Shown here: piece by piece, positions 7,832-16,180 of the stretch
Layout of the letters: each line of letters opens with the position of its first letter
How positions within the stretch are numbered: the first letter of the stretch is position 1
Assembly (NCBI RefSeq): GCF_003121625.1
Contig: NZ_QDDJ01000013.1
Location: 1-64,000, forward strand
Direction of reading: 5' to 3'
From: Ornithinimicrobium cavernae
Lineage (GTDB): Bacteria; Actinomycetota; Actinomycetes; Actinomycetales; Dermatophilaceae
Length of the DNA stretch: 64,000 bases
Notes under the pieces: model-generated
What the model saw: only the letters and a program-made list of their open reading frames with translations
Database searches by the model: none
What the model was told of the DNA's origin: nothing
Position numbers and translations under genes: made by a program

Positions 7832-8785
7832 GTGGCCACCCTGTCCGATGTCGCTGCGCGTGCGGGAGTCTCGAAGTCGACGGCGTCCCGGGCCCTGAGC
7901 ACGCCGGCGCTGGTGGCACCCGCCACGGTCGAGCGGGTGCTCGAGGCGACCGTCGAGCTGGGGTTCGTGCCCAACCGGGCCGCGCGGGGGCTGGCTCGGG
8001 GCCGCTCCGGCATCGTCGCCCTGGTGGTGCCGACCCTGTCCAACGCGTTCTTCACACCCATCATCGGTGGATCCCAGGACCGTGCGGCGGAGGACGACCT
8101 GCAGCTGACCGTGGCGGTCAATGCCCTGGAGTCGAGCGAGGACCTGCGGCGCTTCGAGCGGCTGGCGCGCGAGGTGGACGGCATGCTGATCGTGGCCCCG
8201 CGCGCGGCGGACGCCACCATCGCGCACCTGGCCGGCCTCAAGCCCACCATCCTGGTCGATCGGGAGCTGGACGGGGTGGACTCGGTCACGGCGGACACCG
8301 CCTCGGCCTTCGCCCGCCTGGTCCACGCGCTGGTCGGGGAGGGGCACACCCGCCTGATCTACATCGGTGGCCCGGACCGGACCTGGCAGAACACCCAACG
8401 GGAGCAGGCCGTCGCCGCGGCAGCTGGGCGCAGCCAGGTCGAGCTGGAGGTGCTCGGGCCCTTGCTGCCCACCTTCGAGGCGGGGGCCGGGGTGACCGAG
8501 GAGGTGCTCGCCCTCGAGGCCTCGGTGGTGCTGCCCTATGCCACCGACCTGGGGCTTGGGCTCCTGCTGAATCTGCATCGTGCGGGGCGAGCCTCCTGGC
8601 GACTGGACCCGGACGACGAGGGCCGCCTGGCGGTGGTCGGTGTTCCCGGCGCACCGATGGTCGATGTCGATGGAGTGGCCCTGGGAAGACGTGCGATGTC
8701 ACGCCTGGCCGCCCTGATCAACGGTCTGGGCGGCGGCCCGCGAGCGGAGCGGCTGCCGGTGCCGGTGAGCTGGCCACAGCCCTGA
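7832..8785 (+). CDS. LacI-family transcriptional regulator
   Basis: 317 aa. The N-terminal helix-turn-helix is typical (TLSDVAARAGVSKSTASRAL), followed by the hinge (VPNRAARGLARGRSGIVALVVP) and a periplasmic-binding-protein-like sensor domain. It is shorter than the usual 330-340 aa, with a compressed second half of the sensor domain. Translation starts at a GTG preceded by GTGAGGAG. It is divergent from the PotABCD-type operon and a perfect palindrome lies between them, so it most likely controls that operon in response to its solute. The effector is unknown. Confidence 0.9.
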   Translation: MATLSDVAARAGVSKSTASRALSTPALVAPATVERVLEATVELGFVPNRAARGLARGRSGIVALVVPTLSNAFFTPIIGGSQDRAAEDDLQLTVAVNALESSEDLRRFERLAREVDGMLIVAPRAADATIAHLAGLKPTILVDRELDGVDSVTADTASAFARLVHALVGEGHTRLIYIGGPDRTWQNTQREQAVAAAAGRSQVELEVLGPLLPTFEAGAGVTEEVLALEASVVLPYATDLGLGLLLNLHRAGRASWRLDPDDEGRLAVVGVPGAPMVDVDGVALGRRAMSRLAALINGLGGGPRAERLPVPVSWPQP

Positions 8786-8821
8786 CCGGCGCTGGCGCAC
8801 GCCGCCCCGCCGTCGGGAATG

Positions 8822-9063
8822 TCAGCGCAGCAGCAGGCTGACGACTGCCGCGAGGATGTGGAAGCCGAACGCCAGGACGCTGTGGCCGGTCACGGTTCGA
8901 CGCATCCGCTGACTGAGGACCTGCGCGTCGCTCCCGGCGAACCCTCGATGAGCGCCCGGGGGTACCAGGCGCGCAGCACCAGGGCTGCCCCCACACCGAC
9001 CACCGCCCCCGCGGCCATCACGACATCGCTGCGCCGGCCCTCCTCCAGCCAGCCCCCCGGCAT
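8822..9063 (-). pseudogene. Small two-helix membrane protein gene broken by a one-base frameshift
   Basis: A start (ATG at 9061-9063, with GGTGAG upstream) lies 2 bases after the mnmA stop and opens MPGGWLEEGRRSDVVMAAGA, leading into a hydrophobic stretch (AAGAVVGVGAALVLRAWYPRALIEG). This frame then stops at 8890 after 57 codons with poor codon use. The next frame carries on with good codon use as GFAGSDAQVLSQRMRRTVTG, then a second hydrophobic segment ending SLLLR and a stop at 8822. The total of 242 bases is one short of 81 codons. One missing base near 8935-8945, where G-runs occur, explains both halves. It is either a real decay product or a sequencing error. I do not recognise the family. 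Confidence 0.55.
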
Positions 9064-9065
9064 AC

Positions 9066-10163
9066 TCACCGTCTGTTGCTCGTCTGGGTCGAGGCGATGG
9101 TCGCCGAGCCGACCACCCGCGTGCCGTCATAGAGCACCACGGACTGCCCGGGTGCCACCCCACGGATGCGGCGCGTCAGCCGGACCTGGACGTCGTCGCC
9201 CTCGGCCCACGCGGTCGCCGGGATCTCCTCGCCGTGGGCGCGGACCTGCGCGCCCACCGACACGACGCCCTCCGGGGCAGGGCCGCACCAGCGGGCGTGG
9301 TCGCCGGTGATCTCGTCCACGCCGAGCAGCTCCGCGGTGCCCACCACGACCGTGTTGGTCTGCGGCCGGGTCTCCACGACATACCGGGGCGCGCCGTCCT
9401 CGGCCGGCACCCGCAGGCCCAGACCTTTGCGCTGTCCGACGGTGAAGCCGAAGGAGCCGCCGTGCTCCCCCAGCACCGTGCCGTCGGTGTCCACGATCTC
9501 GCCCGGCTGCTCGCCGAGACGCCTGGCCAGCCAACCGCGGGTGTCGCCGTCGGCGATGAAGCAGATGTCGTGGCTGTCCGGCTTCTTCGCGACCGAGAAG
9601 CCGCGCGCGGCAGCCTCCTCGCGGATCTGGGGTTTGGTGGTGTCGCCCAGCGGGAAGAAGGACCGCTCCAGCTGCTCGGCGTCGAGGACTCCGAGCACGT
9701 AGGACTGGTCCTTGGCCATGTCGACCGCCCGGTGCAGCTCACGCCGCACCCCGGTGCCCTCGGGCACCTCCACGATCTGTGCGTAGTGGCCCGTCGCCAC
9801 CGCGTCGAAGCCCAGCGCCAGCGCCTTGTCGAGCAGCGCGGCGAACTTGATCTTCTCGTTGCAGCGGAGGCACGGGTTGGGGGTGCGCCCGGCCGCGTAC
9901 TCGGCGACGAAGTCCTCGACGACGTCCTCCTTGAACCGCTGCGCCATGTCCCAGACATAGAACGGGATCCCCAGACGGTCCGCGACGCGGCGGGCGTCAC
10001 CGGCGTCCTCGATGGTGCAGCAGCCACGGGCGCTCTCCCGCAGCGTGGCGGCCGACTGGCTGAGGGCCAGGTGCACCCCGACCACCTCGTGGCCGGCGTC
10101 GAGCATGCGTGCAGCGGCCACCGCCGAGTCCACCCCGCCGCTCATCGCGGCGACGACCCGCAT
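9066..10163 (-). CDS. mnmA: tRNA-specific 2-thiouridylase MnmA
   Basis: 365 aa enzyme that 2-thiolates U34 of Lys, Glu and Gln tRNAs using sulfur from a cysteine desulfurase. The ATP-pyrophosphatase P-loop SGGVDS is at residues 8-13. The catalytic cysteines are visible in [13 protein letters not shown] and [12 protein letters not shown], and the C-terminal beta-barrel includes [10 protein letters not shown]. The start [17 protein letters not shown] overlaps the last base of the nifS stop (TGATG), the expected place for a coupled gene; the longer frame is an antisense-like extension. It forms an operon with the sulfur donor gene upstream. Confidence 0.95.
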   Translation of the reverse strand: MRVVAAMSGGVDSAVAAARMLDAGHEVVGVHLALSQSAATLRESARGCCTIEDAGDARRVADRLGIPFYVWDMAQRFKEDVVEDFVAEYAAGRTPNPCLRCNEKIKFAALLDKALALGFDAVATGHYAQIVEVPEGTGVRRELHRAVDMAKDQSYVLGVLDAEQLERSFFPLGDTTKPQIREEAAARGFSVAKKPDSHDICFIADGDTRGWLARRLGEQPGEIVDTDGTVLGEHGGSFGFTVGQRKGLGLRVPAEDGAPRYVVETRPQTNTVVVGTAELLGVDEITGDHARWCGPAPEGVVSVGAQVRAHGEEIPATAWAEGDDVQVRLTRRIRGVAPGQSVVLYDGTRVVGSATIASTQTSNRR

Positions 10164-11365
10164 CAGGCCCTCCTGGTCGCGCCCCGGGCCCGGCGCGCGC
10201 GGTCGACGGCGCCGGGCAGCGCCGCGAGGAAGGCGTCCACATCGGCGTCGGTGGAGGTGCGGCCCAGCGTGAGCCGCAGCGAACCGCGGGCGTCGGTCTC
10301 CTCGACCCCCATCGCGAGCAGCACGTGGCTGGGCTGGGGCACACCGGCCTGGCAGGCCGAGCCGGTCGAGCACTGCACGCCGGCGGCGTCGAGCAGGTAG
10401 AGCAGGGAGTCGCCGTCGCACCCCGGCACGCGCAGGTGGGCGTTGGCGGGCAGCCGCCGTATGCCGTCACCCGGCTCCCACGGACCGCTCACCTCGATCG
10501 TGGGGTCCAGCGCGAGGGCACCCTGGATCAGCCGGTCACGCAGCTGGATCATCGTCTTGGCGCTGAGCTCCTGCTCGGCGACGGCCAGGCGGACCGCGAC
10601 CGCCAGGCCCGCGATCGCAGGGGTGTCGAGGGTGCCGCTGCGGAGCTGACGCTCCTGACCGCCACCGTGGGTCAGCGGGACCGGGCTCTGGTCCCGCCCC
10701 GCGACGAGCAGGCCGACGCCCATGGGCCCGCCGATCTTGTGCCCGGTCAGCGCGACCAGGTCGGCGCCGACGTCGCCGAGCGGCAGCGGGACCTGACCGA
10801 GGGCCTGCACGGCATCGGTGTGGAAGGGCACCCCGTGCTCCCGGGACAGGGCCGCGAGCTCGGCGACCGGCTGGACCGTGCCGACCTCGTTGTTGGCCCA
10901 CATCACGCTCACCAGCGCGGCCCGGTCGGCGTGCTCGTGCAGGGACGCCTCCAGGGCCTCCGGCGCGACCCGGCCCAGGGCGTCCGGCTCGAGCCAGGCG
11001 ACCTCCGCCTCGTGCTCCAGCACGAGGTGCTCCACGGCGTCCAGGACCGCGTGGTGCTCGATCGAGCTGACGATGAGCAGGTCACGCCCGGTGTCGTTCT
11101 CGTAGTTCTGGAACCAGGTGCCCTTGACCGCCATGTTGTCCGACTCGGTGCCGCCGGAGGTGAAGATCACCTCGGAGGGACGGACCCCCAGGTCGCCGGC
11201 GATGGACTCACGCGACTCCTCGACGACCCGTCGGGCGTCGCGCCCCGAACCGTGCAGCGAGCTGGCGTTCCCCAGCCTGCCCATCTGCTCCACGACTGCC
11301 TCGATGACCTCGGGAAGTGTCGAGGTCGTGGCGGCATGGTCGAGATAGGCGGGGGCATCCAGCAC
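10163..11365 (-). CDS. Cysteine desulfurase (NifS/IscS family)
   Basis: 400 aa PLP enzyme releasing sulfur from L-cysteine as a persulfide. It starts with the family's YLDHAATT, has the PLP-binding Lys in [13 protein letters not shown], and the catalytic Cys in the loop [13 protein letters not shown]. Length is normal. The stop overlaps the start of mnmA by one base, so its main job here is probably sulfur supply for tRNA thiolation, though Fe-S cluster work is also possible. Confidence 0.93.
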   Translation of the reverse strand: MLDAPAYLDHAATTSTLPEVIEAVVEQMGRLGNASSLHGSGRDARRVVEESRESIAGDLGVRPSEVIFTSGGTESDNMAVKGTWFQNYENDTGRDLLIVSSIEHHAVLDAVEHLVLEHEAEVAWLEPDALGRVAPEALEASLHEHADRAALVSVMWANNEVGTVQPVAELAALSREHGVPFHTDAVQALGQVPLPLGDVGADLVALTGHKIGGPMGVGLLVAGRDQSPVPLTHGGGQERQLRSGTLDTPAIAGLAVAVRLAVAEQELSAKTMIQLRDRLIQGALALDPTIEVSGPWEPGDGIRRLPANAHLRVPGCDGDSLLYLLDAAGVQCSTGSACQAGVPQPSHVLLAMGVEETDARGSLRLTLGRTSTDADVDAFLAALPGAVDRARRARGATRRA

Positions 11366-11401
11366 TGACCTATCATCCCACCGGTGCAGGCTCCCCCAAA
11401 T

Positions 11402-11512
11402 TTGAGGGAGGTTTGGACCGCCAGATCACCGTTCTTGGGGAGGTTCGGACCGCCAGATCACCGTTCTTGGGGAGGTTCGGACCGCCAGATCACCCTTCTT
11501 GGGGAGGTTCGG
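11402..11512 (+). repeat. 32-bp-period repeat array A (four cores)
   Basis: The core TTGGGGAGGTTCGG recurs at 11435, 11467 and 11499, exactly 32 bases apart, with a variant first core (TTGAGGGAGGTTTGG) at 11402. The full units at 11435 and 11467 differ by one base. It belongs to the same family as the arrays near 18.3, 19.6 and 27.5 kb. Confidence 0.95.
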
Positions 11513-11650
11513 CCCCGGTGCCCTGTGCACTCTGGCGACCACTCGGCATACGCGCAGCCAGGCCCTGGCGGCATCCACCACGGCGAACCAGGGTCCTCGA
11601 CGGCCGACCCAGCCCCAACCAGTTCCCTGACCCGGACCCGCAGACAGACC

Positions 11651-11680
11651 GGCCCCAGAACTCGGGTGAGCTCTGGGGCC
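11651..11680 (-). terminator. Probable terminator of etfBA
   Basis: GGCCCCAGA at 11651-11659 pairs with TCTGGGGCC at 11672-11680; after one mismatch CTC/GAG extends the stem around a GGGT loop. It lies 34 bases past the etfA stop on that strand. There is no U-tract, as is common in actinobacteria. Confidence 0.6.
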
Positions 11681-11713
11681 GGGCCGGGCCGGGCCGTATG
11701 CCGTGTGGCTGGG

Positions 11714-12673
11714 TCAGCCCTTGCGGGCCTGAATCTCCTGGGTGGCCTGGGGTAGGACCTGGAAGAGGTCGCCGACGATGCCGTAGTCGACGAGTTCGAA
11801 GATGGGTGCTTCGGGGTCCTTGTTGATGGCCACGATGGTCTTGGAGGTCTGCATGCCGGCGCGGTGCTGGATGGCTCCGGAGATGCCGGCGGCGATGTAG
11901 AGCTGGGGGGAGACCTGCACACCGGTCTGGCCGACCTGGTTGGCGTGCGGGTACCAGCCGGCATCGACCGCGGCCCGGGACGCGCCGACCGCGGCACCGA
12001 GGGCGTCGGCGAACGCCTCGACCGGGCCGAAGTCACCGCCGGTGCCCCGCCCACCGGAGACCACGATCGCGGCCTCGGTCAGCTGCGGCCGACCCGAGGC
12101 CGCCTTCTCCTTGCGCTCCACGATCTTGGCCGCGGTGGCCTGCTCCGACAACGGCACGGTGAGCGTCTCCTGCGCCGCGGCGGCCGGGGCCTCCACCACC
12201 GGGATCGAGTTCGGCTTGACCGTCACGATCGGGGACCCCTTGGTCACCGAGGTGGTCACCGTGTAGCTGCCCGCGAACACCGACTGCACCGTGCGCACCC
12301 CGCCACCCTCACCGGGCTGGACGTCCACCGCGTCGGTGACCAGACCGGACTCGGTCTTGATCGCCAACCGGGCCGCGATCTCCTTGCCCTCCGGGGAGGA
12401 GGGCAACAGCACCGCCGCGGGACTGACCTGACCCACCAGGTGGGCCAGGACCTCAGCGGTCGGGGCGACCAGGTGATCGACCACCGCCGGGTCATCCACC
12501 CGGTACACCTTCACCGCGCCATGCTGCGCCAACGCAGCCTGCGCGGTCTCGAACCCGGCCCCGACGAACACCGCGGACGGCTCACCCAGACGGGCCGCCG
12601 CGGTCAACAGCTCAGCCGTGGTCTTGCGGACGGTCCCGTCGACGTGGTCGACCAGAACAAGCACTTCAGCCAT
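11714..12673 (-). CDS. etfA: Electron transfer flavoprotein alpha subunit
   Basis: 319 aa FAD-binding subunit that takes electrons from acyl-CoA dehydrogenases. It begins [13 protein letters not shown] with a strong GAAGGAG ribosome site. The C-terminal FAD domain carries [33 protein letters not shown] and the closing [22 protein letters not shown]. The longer frame upstream of this ATG overlaps etfB and was rejected. It lies 28 bases downstream of etfB on the same strand. Confidence 0.95.
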   Translation of the reverse strand: MAEVLVLVDHVDGTVRKTTAELLTAAARLGEPSAVFVGAGFETAQAALAQHGAVKVYRVDDPAVVDHLVAPTAEVLAHLVGQVSPAAVLLPSSPEGKEIAARLAIKTESGLVTDAVDVQPGEGGGVRTVQSVFAGSYTVTTSVTKGSPIVTVKPNSIPVVEAPAAAAQETLTVPLSEQATAAKIVERKEKAASGRPQLTEAAIVVSGGRGTGGDFGPVEAFADALGAAVGASRAAVDAGWYPHANQVGQTGVQVSPQLYIAAGISGAIQHRAGMQTSKTIVAINKDPEAPIFELVDYGIVGDLFQVLPQATQEIQARKG

Positions 12674-12701
12674 GATGTCTCTCCTTCTTCTCTGGTCGGA
12701 C

Positions 12702-13484
12702 TCAGACGAACTTACGGGAGGCCAGGAACTGCGCCAGGGCCTGACCGCCCTGCCCCTCATCGGTCACGACCTCACCCGCCGCCCGCGGCGGACGCGCCTG
12801 CACACCCTCCACGGTCGTCCACGCCGCCGCCAACCCCACCAGCGAGGCATCCACCCCCAGGTCACCCAGACCCCAGGTCTGCACCGGCTTCTTCTTCGCC
12901 GCCATGATCCCCTTGAACGAGGGATACCGCGGCTCGTTGATCTGGTCGGTCACCGACACCACCGCCGGCAACGACGCCTCGATCGTCTCCGAGGCCGTGT
13001 CACCATCGCGCCGGATCCGCGCGACCCCACCCTCCACGGTCAGCTCCGAGGCAAACGTCACCTGCGGCAACCCCAACCGCTCGGCCAGCATCGCCGGCAC
13101 CACACTCATCGCCCCATCGGTCGAGGCCAGACCCGTGATCACCAGATCCACCGGCCCCACCTTCCTGATCGCCTCGGCCAGCACCAACGACGTCGCCACC
13201 GCATCCGAACCAGCGATCGCCTCATCCAGCACATGCACACCCTTGTCGGCGCCCATCTGCAGACCCTTCTTGATCGCGTCCGCCGCGTCCTCCGGCCCCA
13301 TCGTCAACACCGTCACCTCACCACCCTCCCCAGCCTCGTTCAACGCCAGAGCCGCCTCAACGGCATACTCATCCAGCTCCGAGAGCAGACCATCCACGGC
13401 CTCCCGGTCCGTAGTGAAATCCGACTCGAACGACCGGTCGGACTGCGCGTCCGGCACGTACTTGACACACACGACGATGTTCAC
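12702..13484 (-). CDS. etfB: Electron transfer flavoprotein beta subunit
   Basis: 260 aa partner of EtfA. It starts at GTG with MNIVVCVKYVPDAQSD and shows family motifs YAVEAALALNE, VLTMGPEDAADAIKKGLQMGADKGVHV and a C-terminal region ending in the recognition loop. It is the first gene of the etfBA operon and should feed electrons from the acyl-CoA pathways encoded elsewhere in the window to the quinone pool. GAGGATCGA precedes the start. Confidence 0.95.
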   Translation of the reverse strand: MNIVVCVKYVPDAQSDRSFESDFTTDREAVDGLLSELDEYAVEAALALNEAGEGGEVTVLTMGPEDAADAIKKGLQMGADKGVHVLDEAIAGSDAVATSLVLAEAIRKVGPVDLVITGLASTDGAMSVVPAMLAERLGLPQVTFASELTVEGGVARIRRDGDTASETIEASLPAVVSVTDQINEPRYPSFKGIMAAKKKPVQTWGLGDLGVDASLVGLAAAWTTVEGVQARPPRAAGEVVTDEGQGGQALAQFLASRKFV

Positions 13485-13530
13485 GTCTCGATCCTCATCG
13501 TTGGGGGCGGGTGGTTACCTGGTGGTCATC

Positions 13531-13559
13531 TTTGCACTGCCCCGAGGGGCTGCACCAAA
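13531..13559. promoter_or_regulatory. Interrupted palindrome upstream of etfB
   Basis: TTTG-N5-GCCCC-GA-GGGGC-N5-CAAA is a 29-bp symmetrical element in the divergent region between etfB and the luciferase-like gene, about 50 bases before the etfB start. It could be an operator for a dimeric regulator; nothing identifies the protein. Confidence 0.35.
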
Positions 13560-13652
13560 CCGGGGGTCAGGTCAGCGCGCGGCAACGTGCGTCTACACCG
13601 GCAGCACGAGGTCAGCGCCGACGCGTCTCTGTCCGCGCGAGCTCTGCGCTCC

Positions 13653-13658
13653 TACGAT
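13653..13658 (+). promoter_or_regulatory. Putative leaderless promoter -10 of the LLM gene
   Basis: TACGAT, six bases before the ATG at 13665, with no Shine-Dalgarno. Transcription would begin at or near the start codon. Confidence 0.5.
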
Positions 13659-13664
13659 GTGGCG

Positions 13665-14693
13665 ATGAGCCTCGAACTCGGCCTGGACACCTTCGGCGAC
13701 ATCTCGAACGGTCCCGACGGCCACCCCCTGCACCCTGCGGTCGTGATCCGGGAGGTTCTCGCCGAGGGGCAGCTCGCCGACCGGCTCGGCCTGGACTTCT
13801 TCGGGGTCGGCGAGCACCACCGCCCCGACTACGCGATCTCGGCGCCGGACACCGTGCTGGCGGCGCTGGCCGGCACCACCGAGCGGATCCGGCTGGGCAC
13901 CTCGGTCACGGTGCTGAGCTCGGACGACCCCGTGCGCGTCTTCGAGCGGTTCTCGACACTCGATGCGCTCTCCAACGGACGGGCCGAGGTGACCGTCGGT
14001 CGTGGGTCCTTCATCGAGTCCTTCCCCCTGTTCGGCTATGCCCTCGAGGACTACGAGGTGCTGTTCTCCGAGAAGCTGGACCTGCTGGCGCACCTGCTCA
14101 CCGAGCAGCCCGTGCGCTGGGAGGGCACGACCCGACCCCCGCTGGAGGTGGCGCGCGTCATCCCTGGCACGGAGAGTGGTCGGCTGCCCACCTGGGTCGC
14201 CGTCGGCGGCACGCCGCAGTCGATGGTCCGCGCCGCGTCCTACGGCCTGCCGGTCGTGGTGGCGATCATCGGCGGACCGGCACGCCAGTTCGCGCCGCTG
14301 ATCGACCTCTACCGCCGAGCCCTGCAGCAGGCCGACCAGCCCGAGCTGCCCGTGGGCGTGCACTCACCCGGGCATGTCGCAGCGACCGACGAGCAGGCGA
14401 TCGAGGAGTACCTCGACCCCTTCGTCGAGTACATGAACCGCCTGGGTCGCGAGCGTGGCTGGCCCCCGATGACCAGGGACCGGGCTCTCGAGCAGCTCGG
14501 CCCGGACGGCGCCGCCTATGTCGGGTCGCCGGACACCGTGGCGCGCAAGATCGCCGACACCGCGCGGCTGCTCGGGCTCTCGCGGTTCCAGCTGAAATAC
14601 AGCATGGGTCACCTGCCGCACGAGCAGCGGCTGACGTGCATCCAGCTGTATGCCGAGCACGTCGCCCCGCGCGTCAGGGACCTGCTGGCCTGA
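13665..14693 (+). CDS. LLM-class flavin-dependent oxidoreductase
   Basis: 342 aa bacterial luciferase-like TIM-barrel protein using FMNH2 or F420. It begins MSLELGLDTFGDI and has typical motifs FFGVGEHHRPDYAISAPDTVLAALAGTT, RIRLGTSVTVLSSDDPVRVFE, the GRGSFIESFPLFGY loop and VGSPDTVARKIADT. The substrate cannot be told. I chose the ATG at 13665 because a TANNNT hexamer lies six bases upstream; a GTG two codons earlier (13659) is the alternative. The long in-frame extension back to 12618 is antisense to etfB and is not coding. Confidence 0.88.
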   Translation: MSLELGLDTFGDISNGPDGHPLHPAVVIREVLAEGQLADRLGLDFFGVGEHHRPDYAISAPDTVLAALAGTTERIRLGTSVTVLSSDDPVRVFERFSTLDALSNGRAEVTVGRGSFIESFPLFGYALEDYEVLFSEKLDLLAHLLTEQPVRWEGTTRPPLEVARVIPGTESGRLPTWVAVGGTPQSMVRAASYGLPVVVAIIGGPARQFAPLIDLYRRALQQADQPELPVGVHSPGHVAATDEQAIEEYLDPFVEYMNRLGRERGWPPMTRDRALEQLGPDGAAYVGSPDTVARKIADTARLLGLSRFQLKYSMGHLPHEQRLTCIQLYAEHVAPRVRDLLA

Positions 14694-14716
14694 GGCTCAG
14701 GCGGCAACGCGCCCGG

Positions 14717-15523
14717 TCACTTGCCGGTGAACTTCGCCTTCCCCGGGCCGTCCTGCACGAACGAGGTCATCCCGATCTGGCGGTCCTCGGTGGCGAACAC
14801 GCCGGCGAAGAGCATCGCCTCGATCGCCAGGCCGGTGTCCAGGTCCGTCTCGATCCCGCGGTCGATGGCCTCCTTGGCCGCCCGGAGGGCGTAGGCCGGA
14901 CCACCCACGTAACGCTGGGCGCGGGCGCGCGCTGCGGCATACACCTGGTCCGGCTCGACCACCTCGTCGACGAGCCCGATGGCGAGCGCCTCGTCGGCCT
15001 CGACCATCCGGCCGCTGAAGACCAGGTCCTTGGCCTTGGCGGGCCCGATCAGTCGCGGCAGCCGCTGCGAGCCGCCCGCGCCGGGGATGACCCCGAGGAG
15101 GATCTCCGGCTGGCCGAGCCTGGCGTCGCTGCCGGCGATGCGGAAGTCGGCGCACATGGCCAGCTCGCACCCGGCCCCGAGCGCGTAGCCCGTGATCGCC
15201 GCGATCGTCGGCTTCGGGATGTGCGCGACCGCCTTGAAGCACTCCTGGATCACGGCGGCGCGGTCGACCATGTCGGTGTAGGACATGGCCTGCATCTCCT
15301 TGATGTCCGCGCCCGCGGCGAACACCTTCTCCCCGCCGTAGATGATGACGGCGCCGACCTCGGCATCGGCCGACACGATGCCGGCCGCCTCACCGAGGGC
15401 GTCCTGGACCGCGACGTCGAGCGGGTTCATCTTCGGCCGGTCGATGCGGATCGTCGCGATGCCGTCCTCGACCTCGACGCGGACGTGCTCGGTCGAGGTC
15501 TCGATGGTGCGCACCCCGCTCAT
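14717..15523 (-). CDS. Enoyl-CoA hydratase/isomerase family protein
   Basis: 268 aa crotonase-fold enzyme, most likely hydrating 2-enoyl-CoA in beta-oxidation. The oxyanion-hole segments are GGEKVFAAGADIKEM and ITGYALGAGCELAMCADFRIAG, and both catalytic glutamates of the hydratase type are present (in AGCELA and in GQPEILLGVIPGAGG), supporting hydratase activity rather than a degenerate relative. The ATG overlaps the stop of the YbjN-like gene by 4 bases (ATGA). No obvious partners follow. Confidence 0.92.
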   Translation of the reverse strand: MSGVRTIETSTEHVRVEVEDGIATIRIDRPKMNPLDVAVQDALGEAAGIVSADAEVGAVIIYGGEKVFAAGADIKEMQAMSYTDMVDRAAVIQECFKAVAHIPKPTIAAITGYALGAGCELAMCADFRIAGSDARLGQPEILLGVIPGAGGSQRLPRLIGPAKAKDLVFSGRMVEADEALAIGLVDEVVEPDQVYAAARARAQRYVGGPAYALRAAKEAIDRGIETDLDTGLAIEAMLFAGVFATEDRQIGMTSFVQDGPGKAKFTGK

Positions 15524-16146
15524 GCCTGACCACCGTTGCTCTGACCACCAGTGCCCTGACCGCCGTCGCCCTCGCCGCCGGACCGGTTGCGGCGGATCCC
15601 CTCGGACAACCACGGACCGACCGTCTTGGGCTCACCGTCGGTGACCGCGTCCTGGTCCCCCGCGACGACGTCGCCGGTGCCACCCGCGGCGAGGTCCGCC
15701 TCGCGCTTGGCCTTGGCGGTCACGTTGCGGTGCCACAGCGCCACGGCCTGCAGGATCATGCTGACCGCGATCTGCACCTTGGGCTTGGGGTTCTCCTTGG
15801 GCGCGATCACCTGCTCCACGCTCAGGACCAGGTTGCCGGCGGCGATCCCGGCCTTGACCAGGTTGACGCCCAGCGTGATGTCGTTGCAGCCGTTGAGCCT
15901 GGTGAGCAGGTCGGCGGGCACGCTGTCGGCGATCTGCCACTGGCCGTAGATGCGCAGGATGTCGACCTGGCCCCCGGTGAGCGAGCGAGCGAACAGCTGC
16001 TGCTCCTGCGCGGTGAACTTCACGTCACCGTCGGAGTCGAGGTCGGGCTGCAGCTTCAGGTCCTGAAGGGCGTCGAGCACCCGGCCCCGCAGGGGGTGCT
16101 CCTCGGGCGGCGGCGGGAAGTTCGGCAGGGAGGTGGGGTCGGTCAT
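15520..16146 (-). CDS. YbjN/CesT-like conserved actinobacterial protein
   Basis: 208 aa soluble protein. Residues 18-150 look like the YbjN/type III chaperone-like alpha-beta fold (LRGRVLDALQDLKLQPDLDS, QQLFARSLTGGQVDILRIYGQW, ITLGVNLVKAGIAAGNLVLSVEQVI); the last 50 residues are Gly/Asn/Gln-rich and disordered. The assignment is by pattern only and the function is unknown. A TACGTT hexamer six bases before the ATG suggests a leaderless transcript. It is translationally coupled to the downstream hydratase gene and divergent from glgX across 34 bases. Confidence 0.7.
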   Translation of the reverse strand: MTDPTSLPNFPPPPEEHPLRGRVLDALQDLKLQPDLDSDGDVKFTAQEQQLFARSLTGGQVDILRIYGQWQIADSVPADLLTRLNGCNDITLGVNLVKAGIAAGNLVLSVEQVIAPKENPKPKVQIAVSMILQAVALWHRNVTAKAKREADLAAGGTGDVVAGDQDAVTDGEPKTVGPWLSEGIRRNRSGGEGDGGQGTGGQSNGGQA

Positions 16147-16152
16147 AGTTCT

Positions 16153-16158
16153 AACGTA
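16153..16158 (-). promoter_or_regulatory. Putative leaderless promoter -10 of the YbjN-like gene
   Basis: TACGTT on the minus strand, six bases before the ATG at 16146. It lies back-to-back with the glgX hexamer. Confidence 0.5.
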
Positions 16159-16168
16159 ACCGAGTACC

Positions 16169-16174
16169 TAGGCT
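16169..16174 (+). promoter_or_regulatory. Putative leaderless promoter -10 of glgX
   Basis: TAGGCT, six bases before the ATG at 16181, no Shine-Dalgarno. Confidence 0.5.
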
Positions 16175-16180
16175 GCCACC

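Larger units (their letters stand above)
11366..11713. other. Intergenic region of 348 bp with repeat array and terminator, no gene
   Basis: Between the start of the cysteine desulfurase gene and the end of etfA. It holds an imperfect palindrome (CTCCCCCAAATTTGAGGGAG, 11391-11410), the 32-bp-period array, two copies of a word GTATGCCGNGTGG (11539-11551 on the minus strand, 11696-11708 on the plus strand) and a hairpin at 11651-11680. No open frame with good codon use is present. Confidence 0.6.

Noticed and set aside
8822-9163. 113-codon frame as an intact gene
   Set aside because: Its first half lies inside mnmA and reads as Arg/Gly-rich shadow; only the last 35 codons look real, which fits a frameshifted gene starting at 9063.
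11402-11512. CRISPR array
   Set aside because: Units of 32 bp are nearly identical in full within array A, variable parts are only about 10-14 bases, copies are few, and no cas genes are present.
12618-13664. 350-codon in-frame extension upstream of the LLM oxidoreductase
   Set aside because: It is antisense to etfB and etfA and has no domain; the family start is at 13665 with its own -10 hexamer.
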